Below, in pieces: positions 15,621 through 24,383 of a stretch of DNA of 45,921 nt. The notes below the pieces were generated by a model, which saw only the letters and a program-made list of their open reading frames with translations, searched no databases and was not told where the DNA came from. Source of the DNA: Actinomycetes bacterium (GTDB lineage: Bacteria; Actinomycetota; Coriobacteriia; Coriobacteriales; Eggerthellaceae). Made by a program: the position numbers and the translations under genes. The stretch spans positions 1-45,921 of the forward strand of contig JAEZDJ010000053.1 in NCBI GenBank assembly GCA_023429565.1, in the 5' to 3' direction. Within the stretch, counting starts at the first letter, position 1, and every line of letters starts with the position of its first letter.

Positions 15621-16417
15621 ACGATCACATTGCATCCCAACTGCCGGATTACGGCACCAGGACCGACGAGATCACCATCTTTGCGGGCCCGTGCTCGGTC
15701 GAGAGCGAAGAACAGTTCAACGAAGTGGCGGCATGCATCAAGGACCTGGGCCTGCATTGGATTCGCGGCGGCGCGTTCAAGCCGCGCACCAATCCGCATT
15801 CGTTCCAGGGTCTGGGCGAGCAGGCGCTGAAAATCATGAAGGATGCGGGGGAGGCCTATGGCCTGAAAACCCTCACCGAGGTCATGGACTCGGCCCATTG
15901 CGAGCTGGTGCACTCCTACGTGGACGGCCTGCAGATCGGCGCCCGCAACTTCCAGAACTTCAGCCTGCTGAAGAACATCGGCAAGGTCACGGCCGACTCG
16001 CACAAGCTCGTGCTGTTCAAGCGCGGTTTCGCGGGCACCATCTCCGAATGGCTGGCCGCCACCGACTACATCACCATGGAGGGCAACGACAATGTCGTGC
16101 TGTGCGAGCGGGGCATCCGCACGTTCGAGACGGCCACGCGCTTCACGCTCGACATCTCGGCGGTGCCCGTCATCCACAAGCAGAGTCTCTATCCCGTCTG
16201 CGTTGACGTGTCGCATCCCGCAGGCGTGCGCGACCTCGTGCCGTCGCTTGCCAAGGCCGCCGTCGCCGCCGGCTGCGACTCCATCATGATTGAGGTGCAC
16301 CCCAATCCGCCGGTCGCCCTGTCAGACGGCCCGCAGCAGCTGACGCCGGCACAGTTCGAAACCCTCATTGCCGAATTGCGCGAGATCGCCGCCGTGTTCG
16401 GAAAGAAGATCGTGTAG
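15617..16417 (+). CDS. aroF: 3-deoxy-7-phosphoheptulonate (DAHP) synthase
   Basis: This enzyme condenses phosphoenolpyruvate and erythrose 4-phosphate, the entry step of the shikimate pathway. The 266-residue protein is of the short type I-beta class without an added regulatory domain: FAGPCSVESEEQF near the N-terminus (PEP and metal Cys), RGGAFKPRTNPHSFQGLG, the LFKRGF substrate strand, and MIEVHPNPPVALSDGPQQL with metal ligands near the end. It starts inside the chorismate mutase gene. Since it lacks an ACT domain, feedback control may come through the coupled mutase; that is inference from related systems. A hairpin follows 10 bases after the stop. Confidence 0.96.
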   Translation: MNDHIASQLPDYGTRTDEITIFAGPCSVESEEQFNEVAACIKDLGLHWIRGGAFKPRTNPHSFQGLGEQALKIMKDAGEAYGLKTLTEVMDSAHCELVHSYVDGLQIGARNFQNFSLLKNIGKVTADSHKLVLFKRGFAGTISEWLAATDYITMEGNDNVVLCERGIRTFETATRFTLDISAVPVIHKQSLYPVCVDVSHPAGVRDLVPSLAKAAVAAGCDSIMIEVHPNPPVALSDGPQQLTPAQFETLIAELREIAAVFGKKIV

Positions 16418-16427
16418 GAATCTCTTG

Positions 16428-16462
16428 CGGCCCTCACCTCGCTTGGTCGAGGAGGAGGGCCG
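16428..16462 (+). terminator. Hairpin after DAHP synthase
   Basis: CGGCCCTC (16428-16435) pairs with GAGGGCCG (16455-16462), and inside it CCTCG pairs with CGAGG around a six-base loop. No T-run follows, so it is a weak intrinsic terminator candidate or a 3'-end stabiliser. Confidence 0.5.
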
Positions 16463-16564
16463 TCATCAGCGAATTCGCCTTGGCTGGTGCATCGTGCCGC
16501 AGCCGAGGCGTGAGCCTGCTCAAAGTAAGATCAGCCTGGAGAACAGAAAAAGGAAGTTCCGTAC

Positions 16565-18952
16565 ATGCCACTTGATATTGACGCCTTGAACGAACCACAG
16601 CGCGAGGCGGTTGTCACCACGGATGGACCGCTGCTGGTGCTTGCGGGCGCGGGTTCGGGCAAGACGCGCGTGCTCACCTACCGCATCGCCCACCTCATTG
16701 ATGACTTGGGCGTCGCGCCGTGGGAGATCCTCGCCATCACGTTCACGAACAAGGCGGCGGCCGAGATGCGCGAGCGTCTGGCCGGGCTTGTAGGGCCGCG
16801 CAGCCGCGGCATGTGGGTGTCGACGTTCCACAGCATGTGCGTGCGCATCCTGCGCGCCGATGCCGAGCGCCTGGGATTTTCGAAAAACTTCACCATCTAC
16901 GACACCGACGACCAGAAGCGCCTGTATCGGACGATCATGGCCGAACTCGACATCGACCCGAAGCGCTTCCCGGTGAACGCGCTCATGAACCGCATCTCCA
17001 CGGCCAAAAACGAACTCGTCGTGCCCGGCGACTTCGAGAAGGAAGCGTCGGACCCGGTGGGCAAGGTGGCCGCGCGCGTCTACACGAAGCTCCAGGAGCG
17101 CCTCAAGGCGGCCAACGCCTTCGACTTCGACGACCTGCTGCTGTATGCCTTCCTGCTGCTGAAAAGCCATCCTGACGTGCTTGACGCGTATCAGAAGCGC
17201 TTCCGCTACGTCATGGTGGACGAGTACCAGGACACGAACCATGCCCAGTATTCCATCACGGGCCTGCTGGCGGCGGCGCACAAGAACATCATGGTGGTCG
17301 GCGACGACGACCAGTCCATCTATTCGTGGCGCGGCGCCGACCTCCGCAACATCCTGGAGTTCGAGACGGACTATCCCAGCGCCCACACGGTCAAGCTCGA
17401 GCAGAACTACCGCAGCGTCGGCAACATCCTGTCCGCCGCCAACGCCGTCATCGCCAACAACCAGCACCGCAAGCAGAAGAAGCTGTTCACCTCGGCCGAG
17501 GACGGCGCCAAGCTCAACGTGTACATGGCCACCGACGAACGTGACGAGGGCCGTTGGATAGCGGGGGAGATAGAACGGCAACGCGCCGAGGGCCTGTCCT
17601 ACACCCAGATGGCCGTGTTCTACCGCACCAACGCCCAGAGCCGCGTGCTTGAGGACATGCTACTGCGGGCCGGCGTGCCCTACCGCATCGTCGGCGGCAC
17701 GCGCTTCTTCGACCGCGCGGAAATACGCGACGTCATGGCCTACCTCACGCTTATCGTGAACCCGGCGGACGACATCGCCGCCAAGCGGGTCATCAACGTG
17801 CCCCGCCGCGGGGTGGGAAAGACCACGGTCGAGCGCATCGAGCAGTTTGGCCGCGAGATGGACATGACCTTCATGGAGGCCGCCGAGCTTGCCATCGCCG
17901 ACTCTGAGCTGAGGGCTTCGGTGCGCACGTCCATCGCCGAGTTCGTCGGGCTTTTCAAGGATGCCCAGACCTACGGGGGAGAGCTGCGCAAGGTCATCGA
18001 GATGGTGGTCGACCGAAGCGGACTCGTCAGCTCCCTGCAGGCGGAGGGAACCGACGAGGCGTTGGGCCGCATCGAGAACATCAAGGAGTTCCTGGGCGTT
18101 GTCGACGAGTTTGCCGACACGCACGATGCCGACGAGTCGTTTTTCGCGTCCCCGACTGAAGAGTCTGACCAGGAAGGCGAGAGCCCGGAGGATCAACCCA
18201 ACCAGGAAGGCGAGAGCCAGGAGGCCCAGCCCGTGCGCGTGCTGCGGGGAGACTCCCTTGCGGACTTCATCGAGTGGGTCCGCCTGCGCACCGATCTGGA
18301 CACCATGGCCGAGGACGGCCATGCGGTCACGCTCATGACGGTGCATTCCTCAAAGGGCCTCGAGTTCGACTGCGTCTTCGTGGCCGGCATGGAAGAGACG
18401 CTGTTCCCCCACATGAATTCCGTGGCGGACCCGGCGGGCATCGAGGAGGAGCGCAGGCTGGCGTACGTGGCCATCACGCGAGCTCGCAAGAAGCTGTATC
18501 TGACCTGTGCCAACGCCCGCCAGATATTCGGGCAGACGTCATCCAACCCCGTGTCGCGCTTCATCCAGGAAATCCCCAGCGAGCTGCGGGCGACGACGGG
18601 CCTGGGATCGGCGGGCTTCAGTGGTACGGGCTGGGAGAAGCGGGGCAGCCGCCGCGGCATTTCGGGCTCGGGATCCGAGGCGGGCGAGGGCCGCGTGTTC
18701 GGCCGTTCGAGTGCCTCCGGGTCGGCCGGACGCGGGGATTCCCGCGATCGGGCCTATGCCCGTCCCGGAGCCGGGAAGAAGGACGCCGCCAAGATGACGT
18801 TTGCCACGGGCGACACGGTGGACCACAAGACGTTCGGCCGGGGCCGGGTGACGAAGGTGGACGGCGACACGCTGCACATCAAGTTCGCGAAGACGGGCCA
18901 GACGAAGAAGCTTCTCAAAGACTACGCTCCCATCGTGAAGATCAACGGCTGA
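16565..18952 (+). CDS. pcrA: ATP-dependent DNA helicase PcrA/UvrD
   Basis: This superfamily 1A helicase works in excision repair and clears recombinase or stalled complexes. The 795-residue protein has all helicase motifs: Walker A AGAGSGKT at 27-34, FTNKAAAEMRER, DEYQDT with D219-E220, GDDDQSIYSWRGA, the LEQNYRS motif, TVHSSKGLEFD, and YVAITRARKKLY. An acidic insert rich in E, Q, S and P (about residues 530-560) sits before the last motifs and holds a partial tandem repeat of a QEGES unit. After the core there is a Gly/Ser/Arg-rich linker and a C-terminal SH3-like domain (TVDHKTFGRGRV) found in PcrA that contacts RNA polymerase. The start at 16565 has AGGAAG upstream. Confidence 0.97.
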   Translation: MPLDIDALNEPQREAVVTTDGPLLVLAGAGSGKTRVLTYRIAHLIDDLGVAPWEILAITFTNKAAAEMRERLAGLVGPRSRGMWVSTFHSMCVRILRADAERLGFSKNFTIYDTDDQKRLYRTIMAELDIDPKRFPVNALMNRISTAKNELVVPGDFEKEASDPVGKVAARVYTKLQERLKAANAFDFDDLLLYAFLLLKSHPDVLDAYQKRFRYVMVDEYQDTNHAQYSITGLLAAAHKNIMVVGDDDQSIYSWRGADLRNILEFETDYPSAHTVKLEQNYRSVGNILSAANAVIANNQHRKQKKLFTSAEDGAKLNVYMATDERDEGRWIAGEIERQRAEGLSYTQMAVFYRTNAQSRVLEDMLLRAGVPYRIVGGTRFFDRAEIRDVMAYLTLIVNPADDIAAKRVINVPRRGVGKTTVERIEQFGREMDMTFMEAAELAIADSELRASVRTSIAEFVGLFKDAQTYGGELRKVIEMVVDRSGLVSSLQAEGTDEALGRIENIKEFLGVVDEFADTHDADESFFASPTEESDQEGESPEDQPNQEGESQEAQPVRVLRGDSLADFIEWVRLRTDLDTMAEDGHAVTLMTVHSSKGLEFDCVFVAGMEETLFPHMNSVADPAGIEEERRLAYVAITRARKKLYLTCANARQIFGQTSSNPVSRFIQEIPSELRATTGLGSAGFSGTGWEKRGSRRGISGSGSEAGEGRVFGRSSASGSAGRGDSRDRAYARPGAGKKDAAKMTFATGDTVDHKTFGRGRVTKVDGDTLHIKFAKTGQTKKLLKDYAPIVKING

Positions 18953-19028
18953 GGTTGTGATGGTTTGGCGGGGCGGGCGTGGTTTTCGCGCTTTCCCTTG
19001 CCATCCCTTCGCTCGCACGCCATGATAT

Positions 19029-19054
19029 GCGTGCTCCCGCATCGTGGAGCACGC
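19029..19054. repeat. Inverted repeat upstream of degV
   Basis: GCGTGCTCC (19029-19037) and GGAGCACGC (19046-19054) are perfect nine-base arms with an eight-base loop. They lie between pcrA and degV, about 130 bases before the degV start. This could be a weak terminator of pcrA or an operator; no T-run follows. Confidence 0.4.
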
Positions 19055-19187
19055 TGCATGGTGGGGGCCATGTCTGGCGATGCAGGGGATCCGACGCCTC
19101 CGACGTCGGTGTCCCGAGCATGCCGTCCGACGGTCATGCTGGGGCAAGGGGAAAGACAGGGACCCGAGACGAGAGAAGGAGCCCCGT

Positions 19188-20057
19188 ATGAAAATCGTTG
19201 CTGACTCCTCGGTCATGCTCTCCGTCGAGCAGGGTGCCGAGTGCGGGATGGACATCCTGCCGCTCGCGGTCACCATTGACGGCAGGTCATGGCTTGAATA
19301 TGAAGACATCACCTCAGAGGAATTCCTGGCGCTCGTGAGATCGGGCGCGATGCCCCAAAGCTCCTCTCCGCCGCCCAACCTCACGCTTGCCGCATATGAC
19401 ACGGATGAGGAGGTGCTGCACCTCACCATGGCCGACGGATTGTCGGGAGCCTACGAGGTTGCCTGTGGGCTGAAAGCCCAGGCGCCTCATCCCGAACGCG
19501 TCTGCGTCTTGAATTCCCGCACGCTGTGCGTTCCGCATCGTATCCTTGCGCTCTGTGCCGTCGAGCTGGCAAAGCGCTGCGAACATGTCGTCGAGGTGGT
19601 GTCCCACCTGAAGCCGCTCATCGACAGCGCCCGCTCGTATCTGATCCCTGAAGATTTCGACTACCTGCGCAGAGGGGGACGCCTGACGCCGCTCGCGGCC
19701 ACGTTCGCGCATCTGGTCAAAGCGGCTCCGGTGATGCACCAGACCGAAGACGGCACGCGCCTCGAGCGCCTGACCATCGCCCGCAGCTTCAAGAAGGGCG
19801 TGGACGCGGTGATAGCAGACCTCAAGGGGCGAGGCGTCGGCGAGGGCTTCTATCTCAGCGTGAGCCATGCGGACAACGCGGCTGACGCGTCATGGGCGGC
19901 AAAGCGCCTGGAGGCGGCCTTCCCTGCAAACAGGGTCGGGGTGTTCGAGCTCGGCCCGGCGTTCATCACGCAGGGCGGCCCCCTGTGCATTGCGATCCAG
20001 GCCATCAGCCTCGGCGCGTTTCCAAACCTTCTGGTGCATGAGGGGGCGCTTCCCTAG
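19188..20057 (+). CDS. DegV family fatty-acid-binding protein
   Basis: This 289-residue protein begins MKIVADSSVMLSVEQG and has the DegV-like SSPPP loop (here QSSSPPPNLTL) and the DGLSGAYEVA segment that contact a bound fatty acid. In Gram-positives DegV/FakB proteins deliver exogenous fatty acids to a FakA kinase; no kinase gene is visible here. Residues DYLRRGGRLTPLAA match the second conserved lid motif. The ATG at 19188 has AAGGAG about six bases upstream. The 3' end meets the convergent regulator gene so tightly that both stop codons come from a single CTAG (20054-20057). Confidence 0.92.
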   Translation: MKIVADSSVMLSVEQGAECGMDILPLAVTIDGRSWLEYEDITSEEFLALVRSGAMPQSSSPPPNLTLAAYDTDEEVLHLTMADGLSGAYEVACGLKAQAPHPERVCVLNSRTLCVPHRILALCAVELAKRCEHVVEVVSHLKPLIDSARSYLIPEDFDYLRRGGRLTPLAATFAHLVKAAPVMHQTEDGTRLERLTIARSFKKGVDAVIADLKGRGVGEGFYLSVSHADNAADASWAAKRLEAAFPANRVGVFELGPAFITQGGPLCIAIQAISLGAFPNLLVHEGALP

Positions 20058-21835
20058 AAGGGAGTCTGGCGCGCTTCCTCCACCATGGCCAGCAGCTCCT
20101 GTTGGTTGTGTATGTCCAGCTTGCGGTAGATGTGCGAGATATGCGTCTTGGCCGTGCTCTTGGAGATGCACAGCTTGTCCTGGATGTACGCGGCGTTGTG
20201 TCCCTTGGCCAGCATGAACATGACCTCGGTCTCCCGCCTTGAGAGCAGGTAGCGGTCGGCGATGGCCTCGCATTGCGCACGGAACCTGCCGCTTTTGCGC
20301 GACGTCTCCGCCGTGTATTCCATCTCGATGGGAGAGGGCAGTATCCTTCCCGATTCGTGGCTCCCGCCAAAGGAGACGCCGGCCTTGCCGTGCCCCCGGG
20401 GGTCGTTGGTGGCGCTCCTCCAGCCGAGCGGCTTTTCCGCGGCAACGTTCTCCATGCCCCCGAACATGTCTGCGGCGCCGAGGGGCTTCGTCCCGTCAAT
20501 CCTGATGGGCGCTTCCGCCCGGCGCGAACTCCAGAGTATCTGCTCGCTCTGCCGGTTGAAGGAGGCAATGGCGTTGTTCATGTCCCGGGAGTTCTGCACG
20601 ATGATGCGCTTGATGTCGCGCACCCGGGGCAGCAGCGCATAGGCTATCACCATGACCAGCATGATGAGCACGGCGATGCCCGCCTCTCCAAAGGGAGTGA
20701 GCACGTACAGCAGCGACGGGTCGGCCACCAGAAGCGATCCCGCAAGCGAGCCCAGCGCAAGGCAGCCCCGCCCGGTGCCGAACACGAAAATGGGGGACAG
20801 CCGAAACTCCTGGGATATCTCCCCAAAGAACACCCACATGAGGGCTTCGAAGCACATGTAGCCCGTCAGCAGCACAAGGGGCGCCACCAGGGTGTTGTCC
20901 AGCGCGAGCGACGGCAGGAACACCAGGGTGACGGCGATGAACGGGATGATGGGCCTGAACAGGAAATCCCAGTGGCTGCGCTTGTCGATGGAGAACACGG
21001 TCACCAGCAGCAGCACGGTGGCCGCGCCGCCGGCAAACAGCGCCAGAAGCTGGGTCGTCAGATCCGAGGACGGCAGGATGATCTGCGTGGATATGGATCT
21101 CATAGCCCCCAGCGCGAACCCGAACAGCAGCACGGGCAGCCCCAGCCGAAGCAGGAAGGGCCCCTTCTTGACCGGCAGGGGATTGAAGATGGGCACGGCA
21201 TGGCGCACGGCGTAGCTCACCGGAGTCAGCCGCCACAGCAGGGGCAGCTCCAGCAGGGGCAGGCAGGCGGTCAGCACCCCGGAGAAGGGCGCGGGGATGA
21301 TGTGGAGAGCGAGCGAGTAGATGCTGACGGCGATGACGATGGCAACCGCCGTGTTCATCACGATGGAGGCGGCGCTGTCGCGCGAATACGCCGTGCCCCA
21401 GAACAGCAGCAGCACGGCCGAGCCGACGCCCGTGGCAACGCCGGCGAATGTCATGGCCACGAAACCGACGAAGCCGGGAACGGGAGCCGCGAACACCGCG
21501 AACGTGCCCACCGAGGTGAGCAGGGCGGCGGCCACCACGACGCGTTTCGCGGTATAGAAGCGGAGGTATTTCTGATCTGTCGCCGCGGCGAACAGGAGCG
21601 AGGACCCGAACACCACGATGGAGACGATGAACACCAAGGTGATGGATGAGAAGGGCGTACCGTCCAAAGGGTATACGGTGGGGGCCTGGAAGATGGAGGA
21701 AGAACCGAACATGGCGGAATAGATCCAGGCTTGATGGATGCCGAAGCCCAGTGACAAGGCGCTCAGTTCCCCCTGAGTGCCCATGCCTCGTTCATCATCC
21801 ACCGTGATGCTGATACGCGGAAAGGTCAATGCCAT
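20054..21835 (-). CDS. LuxR-family regulator with membrane transporter-like N-terminus
   Basis: This 593-residue protein combines about twelve hydrophobic helices (about residues 20-420, resembling a major facilitator fold) with a cytoplasmic linker and a C-terminal GerE/LuxR helix-turn-helix (529-593: SRRETEVMFMLAKGH, then CISKSTAKTHISHIYRKL). Proteins of this design are very numerous in Eggerthellaceae and often sit next to the catabolic genes they control, presumably sensing a small molecule at the membrane. The ATG (complement of 21833-21835) is chosen because GAGGAA lies six bases upstream; an upstream in-frame ATG at 21961 falls next to the promoter. The neighbours make it the likely regulator of the transporter and the molybdoenzyme operon. 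This is inference. Confidence 0.9.
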   Translation of the reverse strand: MALTFPRISITVDDERGMGTQGELSALSLGFGIHQAWIYSAMFGSSSIFQAPTVYPLDGTPFSSITLVFIVSIVVFGSSLLFAAATDQKYLRFYTAKRVVVAAALLTSVGTFAVFAAPVPGFVGFVAMTFAGVATGVGSAVLLLFWGTAYSRDSAASIVMNTAVAIVIAVSIYSLALHIIPAPFSGVLTACLPLLELPLLWRLTPVSYAVRHAVPIFNPLPVKKGPFLLRLGLPVLLFGFALGAMRSISTQIILPSSDLTTQLLALFAGGAATVLLLVTVFSIDKRSHWDFLFRPIIPFIAVTLVFLPSLALDNTLVAPLVLLTGYMCFEALMWVFFGEISQEFRLSPIFVFGTGRGCLALGSLAGSLLVADPSLLYVLTPFGEAGIAVLIMLVMVIAYALLPRVRDIKRIIVQNSRDMNNAIASFNRQSEQILWSSRRAEAPIRIDGTKPLGAADMFGGMENVAAEKPLGWRSATNDPRGHGKAGVSFGGSHESGRILPSPIEMEYTAETSRKSGRFRAQCEAIADRYLLSRRETEVMFMLAKGHNAAYIQDKLCISKSTAKTHISHIYRKLDIHNQQELLAMVEEARQTPF

Positions 21836-21972
21836 AAGCAGTTCCTCGCGTTCCCCCCGATTGTCGTCTCCGAAGACGGGTTCGCCCTCGGACGGCACTC
21901 CGGTTTGCGCGGTCCAGGCGCCTAGAACCGGATGGCTGAGCTGCTGATCCCTCCAACCCAACCTTGGGTGTC

Positions 21973-22000
21973 ATTATAGACGGAACGCCGACCTGTTCAA
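21973..22000 (-). promoter_or_regulatory. Promoter of the LuxR-type regulator
   Basis: On the minus strand TTGAAC (complement of 21995-22000) and TATAAT (complement of 21973-21978) are 16 bases apart. This predicts a leader of about 130 bases. It lies back to back with element A, about 30 bases away, so one bound regulator could affect both directions. Confidence 0.6.
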
Positions 22001-22028
22001 GAGGAAAAACTGAGATAGTTTATGTCAT

Positions 22029-22190
22029 CAGGCATTATACCCCTTTGAGGGGGGTGGGTCTGAGGAAAATCAACCTCTCAGGCCGATGGTCTCGAACGAA
22101 AATTGCCCCCGTGATTCGATGTGCCTCCGATGGCAGACCTTAAGCTTTGTCACGTCAGCTTCTTATGGCAAGGATTTGGCAAGGGGGTCA
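22029..22190 (+). promoter_or_regulatory. Conserved upstream element, copy A (transporter)
   Basis: This block is repeated before the zinc-ribbon/molybdoenzyme operon (25103-25260). Shared parts in order: CAGGC-A-TTATA at 22029-22039; an identical 26-base block at 22062-22087, starting GAGGAAAATCAACC; a 23-base block at 22099-22121 with one difference, ending GTGATTCGATG; TAAGCT at 22141; and CAGCT at 22156. Spacings are the same in both copies to within one base. The TTATA may be a -10 box, in which case the rest is a transcribed leader. GAGG and CCTC can pair across the AAAATCAA loop. No known riboswitch family was recognised. Confidence 0.7.
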
Positions 22191-22491
22191 GCTGGGCTTG
22201 TTCTATCTCCGTCTCAGCTTTCCAACAGAGAATCGTGAAAGGAGGATGCGCGCAGTCGTTTCTTCTGGATGATGCGCGGTCTCGGGGGCATCTTTCGAAA
22301 GCCGTTAAGGGGCGGCAATCAAAACTATGGAAGCATCAAGTATTTCCGATAATACTGAAGCGTCCGTAGTTTCCTGCAGACGTGTTGCAGTTCCAGTCTT
22401 GCCACTGTGTCAGGGTGATCAGTTTCTCATTGTGTCATCTGGCCGTCTTGGTCGGATACACTGACGCTGAATTCATTCAGAGGGGGTATTG
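22191..22491 (+). other. Rest of the long leader of the transporter gene
   Basis: No gene is seen in these 301 bases. TGTGTCA occurs twice, 25 bases apart (22406-22412 and 22431-22437), which could be a regulator site. AGGGGG at 22481-22486 is the ribosome site of the transporter. An AAAGGAGG at about 22238 sits directly against an ATG with no usable spacing. Confidence 0.4.
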
Positions 22492-24177
22492 ATGGACAAC
22501 AAGGAATTTACAATCTCAGAAGTCATAGACTCGATTGGCATCAGCAAGCACACCTGGATTGTTTTTGCGGTCCTCGCGTTTGCCATGATATTCGATGGCT
22601 ACGACTTCATGATCGTCAATTCGACCAACCTGTTCGTTGCTCATACGTTCTGGCCCGACAATCCGAACCCGGGCGCGCTCATGGGATCTCTCACCACCTG
22701 GGGCCTGCTGGGCATGGTCCTGGGCGGCGCAGTCGGCGGCATCATGTCTGACAAATTGGGTCGCAAGAAGACGCTGATTGCTGCCGTCATGTTTTATGGC
22801 CTGTTCACGCTGCCGCAGGCGTTCGCCAATGACCTGGCGTTCTTCGCGGCGTTCCGCCTCATCGCGGGCTTCGGCGTTGGTTCGTGCATTCCCGTTGTGA
22901 CGACCGTGTTCTCAGAGAGCATGCCGTCCAAGCAACGTGGCGTGTTCGTCACCTTCGGCATGGCCTTCATGGTTGTCGGCTGGGTGCTTGCCGGCTTGAT
23001 AGCCAACCCAATCTCCAACGCCGCCACGCCGCTTCTCGGTGACTTCACGAATCAGGTCACCTACACGCTGGCCGACGGCGGCACGGCCACCATGTACACG
23101 AACTGGCGCCTCTGCTACCTGATCGGTGCCGTGCCCTTGCTCTACGGCATCCTGCTCATCTTCGTCATGCACGAGACGCCGCACTGGTACGCCAACTCCG
23201 GCATGAAGGACAAAGCGTGCGAGCGTCTCACCCAGATCGAGCAGGCAACGCGCCACACGTCTCACGTCTACGACCCCGACTTGCTGATCGTTCCGCCCAA
23301 ACCCGCTAAAACCGGTCCGTCGGTGCTGTTCTCCAGCAAGTTCATCGTGGCGACATGCGCCATCTGGGCAGCCTATTTCGTGGGCCAATTCTGCGTCTAC
23401 GGCATGAACGCCTGGATACCCACCTGGTTTGTGGGATTGGGCTATTCGCAGGCCGACAGCGTCGCATTGCAGACGTGGAACAATGTGGCGGCCATCGCCT
23501 CCAACATCGTGGTCGGTTTCGTTTCCGACAAAGTCGGGCGCAAGCGGAACCTGGCCGGCGCATGGCTGTTCTGTATCGTGGCCATCGTCCTGTGTTCCAT
23601 GTTCGTGGTCCCGAACAACATGGCTTTGTGCATCGCGCTCATGCTGCTGTTCGGCTTCGCTCTGAACTACGCCATCACGGCCGTTCAGCCGCTCATGCCG
23701 GAAAGCTACCCGACTGCCATCCGAAACACCGGCACGTCATGGTGCCAGGCTTTCGCCCGCTTCGGCGGCTCGGCTTCCTCCATCGTGCTCGGAGGCATTG
23801 CCGGCATGGCTCTGTTCCAGACCGCAACGGGTGCCACCAACTGGTCGCTGGTTGTGCTCGTGCTCATCGTTCCGTTCGTGCTCGGCTTCGTCTGCACGGT
23901 CCTCTTCGTGAAGGAAACGGCTGGTAAAAGTATGGATCAGCTTGCAAAAGAGGAAGAGAGGGCCGGCAACTCCGAAAAGGATGGTTCGATGCGCTTCATC
24001 GTCATGCTGGTGATCGTCGCCATCCTGGCAATCCTGTGCATCGTGTGCCCGTTGGTTGTTCCCAGCTGGTCAAAGCAGCCCTACGCTTTGCCGCTCATGG
24101 CCATCGGCCTCCTCTTGCCATTCCTCTACTTCTTCATCTTCGGCGGCTCTCAGCTGGCGAAGAACAAGAACAGGTAA
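22492..24177 (+). CDS. MFS transporter, aromatic acid:H+ symporter type
   Basis: This 561-residue transporter belongs to the aromatic-acid group of the major facilitator superfamily, with DGYDFMIVN in helix 1 (the DGYD signature of PcaK/BenK-type symporters), the loop motif GGIMSDKLGRKKT, its second copy VGFVSDKVGRKRN, and PESYPTAIRNTG in the second half. Twelve helices are followed by a charged loop and two further hydrophobic segments at the C-terminus (about 500-555), giving about fourteen. The ATG at 22492 has AGGGGG five bases upstream. It shares its upstream element with the molybdoenzyme operon and presumably imports that enzyme's substrate; the identity of the substrate cannot be read. 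A strong terminator follows. Confidence 0.88.
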   Translation: MDNKEFTISEVIDSIGISKHTWIVFAVLAFAMIFDGYDFMIVNSTNLFVAHTFWPDNPNPGALMGSLTTWGLLGMVLGGAVGGIMSDKLGRKKTLIAAVMFYGLFTLPQAFANDLAFFAAFRLIAGFGVGSCIPVVTTVFSESMPSKQRGVFVTFGMAFMVVGWVLAGLIANPISNAATPLLGDFTNQVTYTLADGGTATMYTNWRLCYLIGAVPLLYGILLIFVMHETPHWYANSGMKDKACERLTQIEQATRHTSHVYDPDLLIVPPKPAKTGPSVLFSSKFIVATCAIWAAYFVGQFCVYGMNAWIPTWFVGLGYSQADSVALQTWNNVAAIASNIVVGFVSDKVGRKRNLAGAWLFCIVAIVLCSMFVVPNNMALCIALMLLFGFALNYAITAVQPLMPESYPTAIRNTGTSWCQAFARFGGSASSIVLGGIAGMALFQTATGATNWSLVVLVLIVPFVLGFVCTVLFVKETAGKSMDQLAKEEERAGNSEKDGSMRFIVMLVIVAILAILCIVCPLVVPSWSKQPYALPLMAIGLLLPFLYFFIFGGSQLAKNKNR

Positions 24178-24202
24178 GGGCGGGAGACGTCCTTGCAGGC
24201 CC

Positions 24203-24305
24203 GGTCCGGCGGCATTCTGGCTGCCGGACCCTTGAAAGGGGCCCTGAGGGATCGAAGGCTCCCCACGTGCCGCGGAAACGCGGCGGTGGGGAGCCTTCCT
24301 GTTTT
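24203..24305 (+). terminator. Double hairpin and Rho-independent terminator after the transporter
   Basis: A first hairpin pairs GGTCCGGC (24203-24210) with GCCGGACC (24223-24230). A second, much stronger one pairs GAAGGCTCCCCAC (24254-24266) with GTGGGGAGCCTTC (24286-24298), continues with GCCGCG/CGCGGC, and closes with a GAAA tetraloop. CTGTTTT (24299-24305) follows, giving a clear intrinsic terminator for the transporter. Confidence 0.85.
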
Positions 24306-24383
24306 GGGCTGGCGGGCGAGCCTGCCGTGGCGCCGAGCCTCTTCGGCGGGGCGGCAGTTGGCCCCACCTGCGTCTGCCTTCCG

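Noticed and set aside
20273..21649. 458-codon plus-strand frame opposite the LuxR-type regulator
   Set aside because: It is antisense to membrane-helix codons, rich in Gln, Gly, His and Arg, and without family motifs.
22029..22190. Known riboswitch (molybdenum cofactor, glycine, SAM, cobalamin, c-di-GMP classes)
   Set aside because: I compared the conserved blocks with the core sequences I remember for these classes and found no match, so the element is left unnamed.
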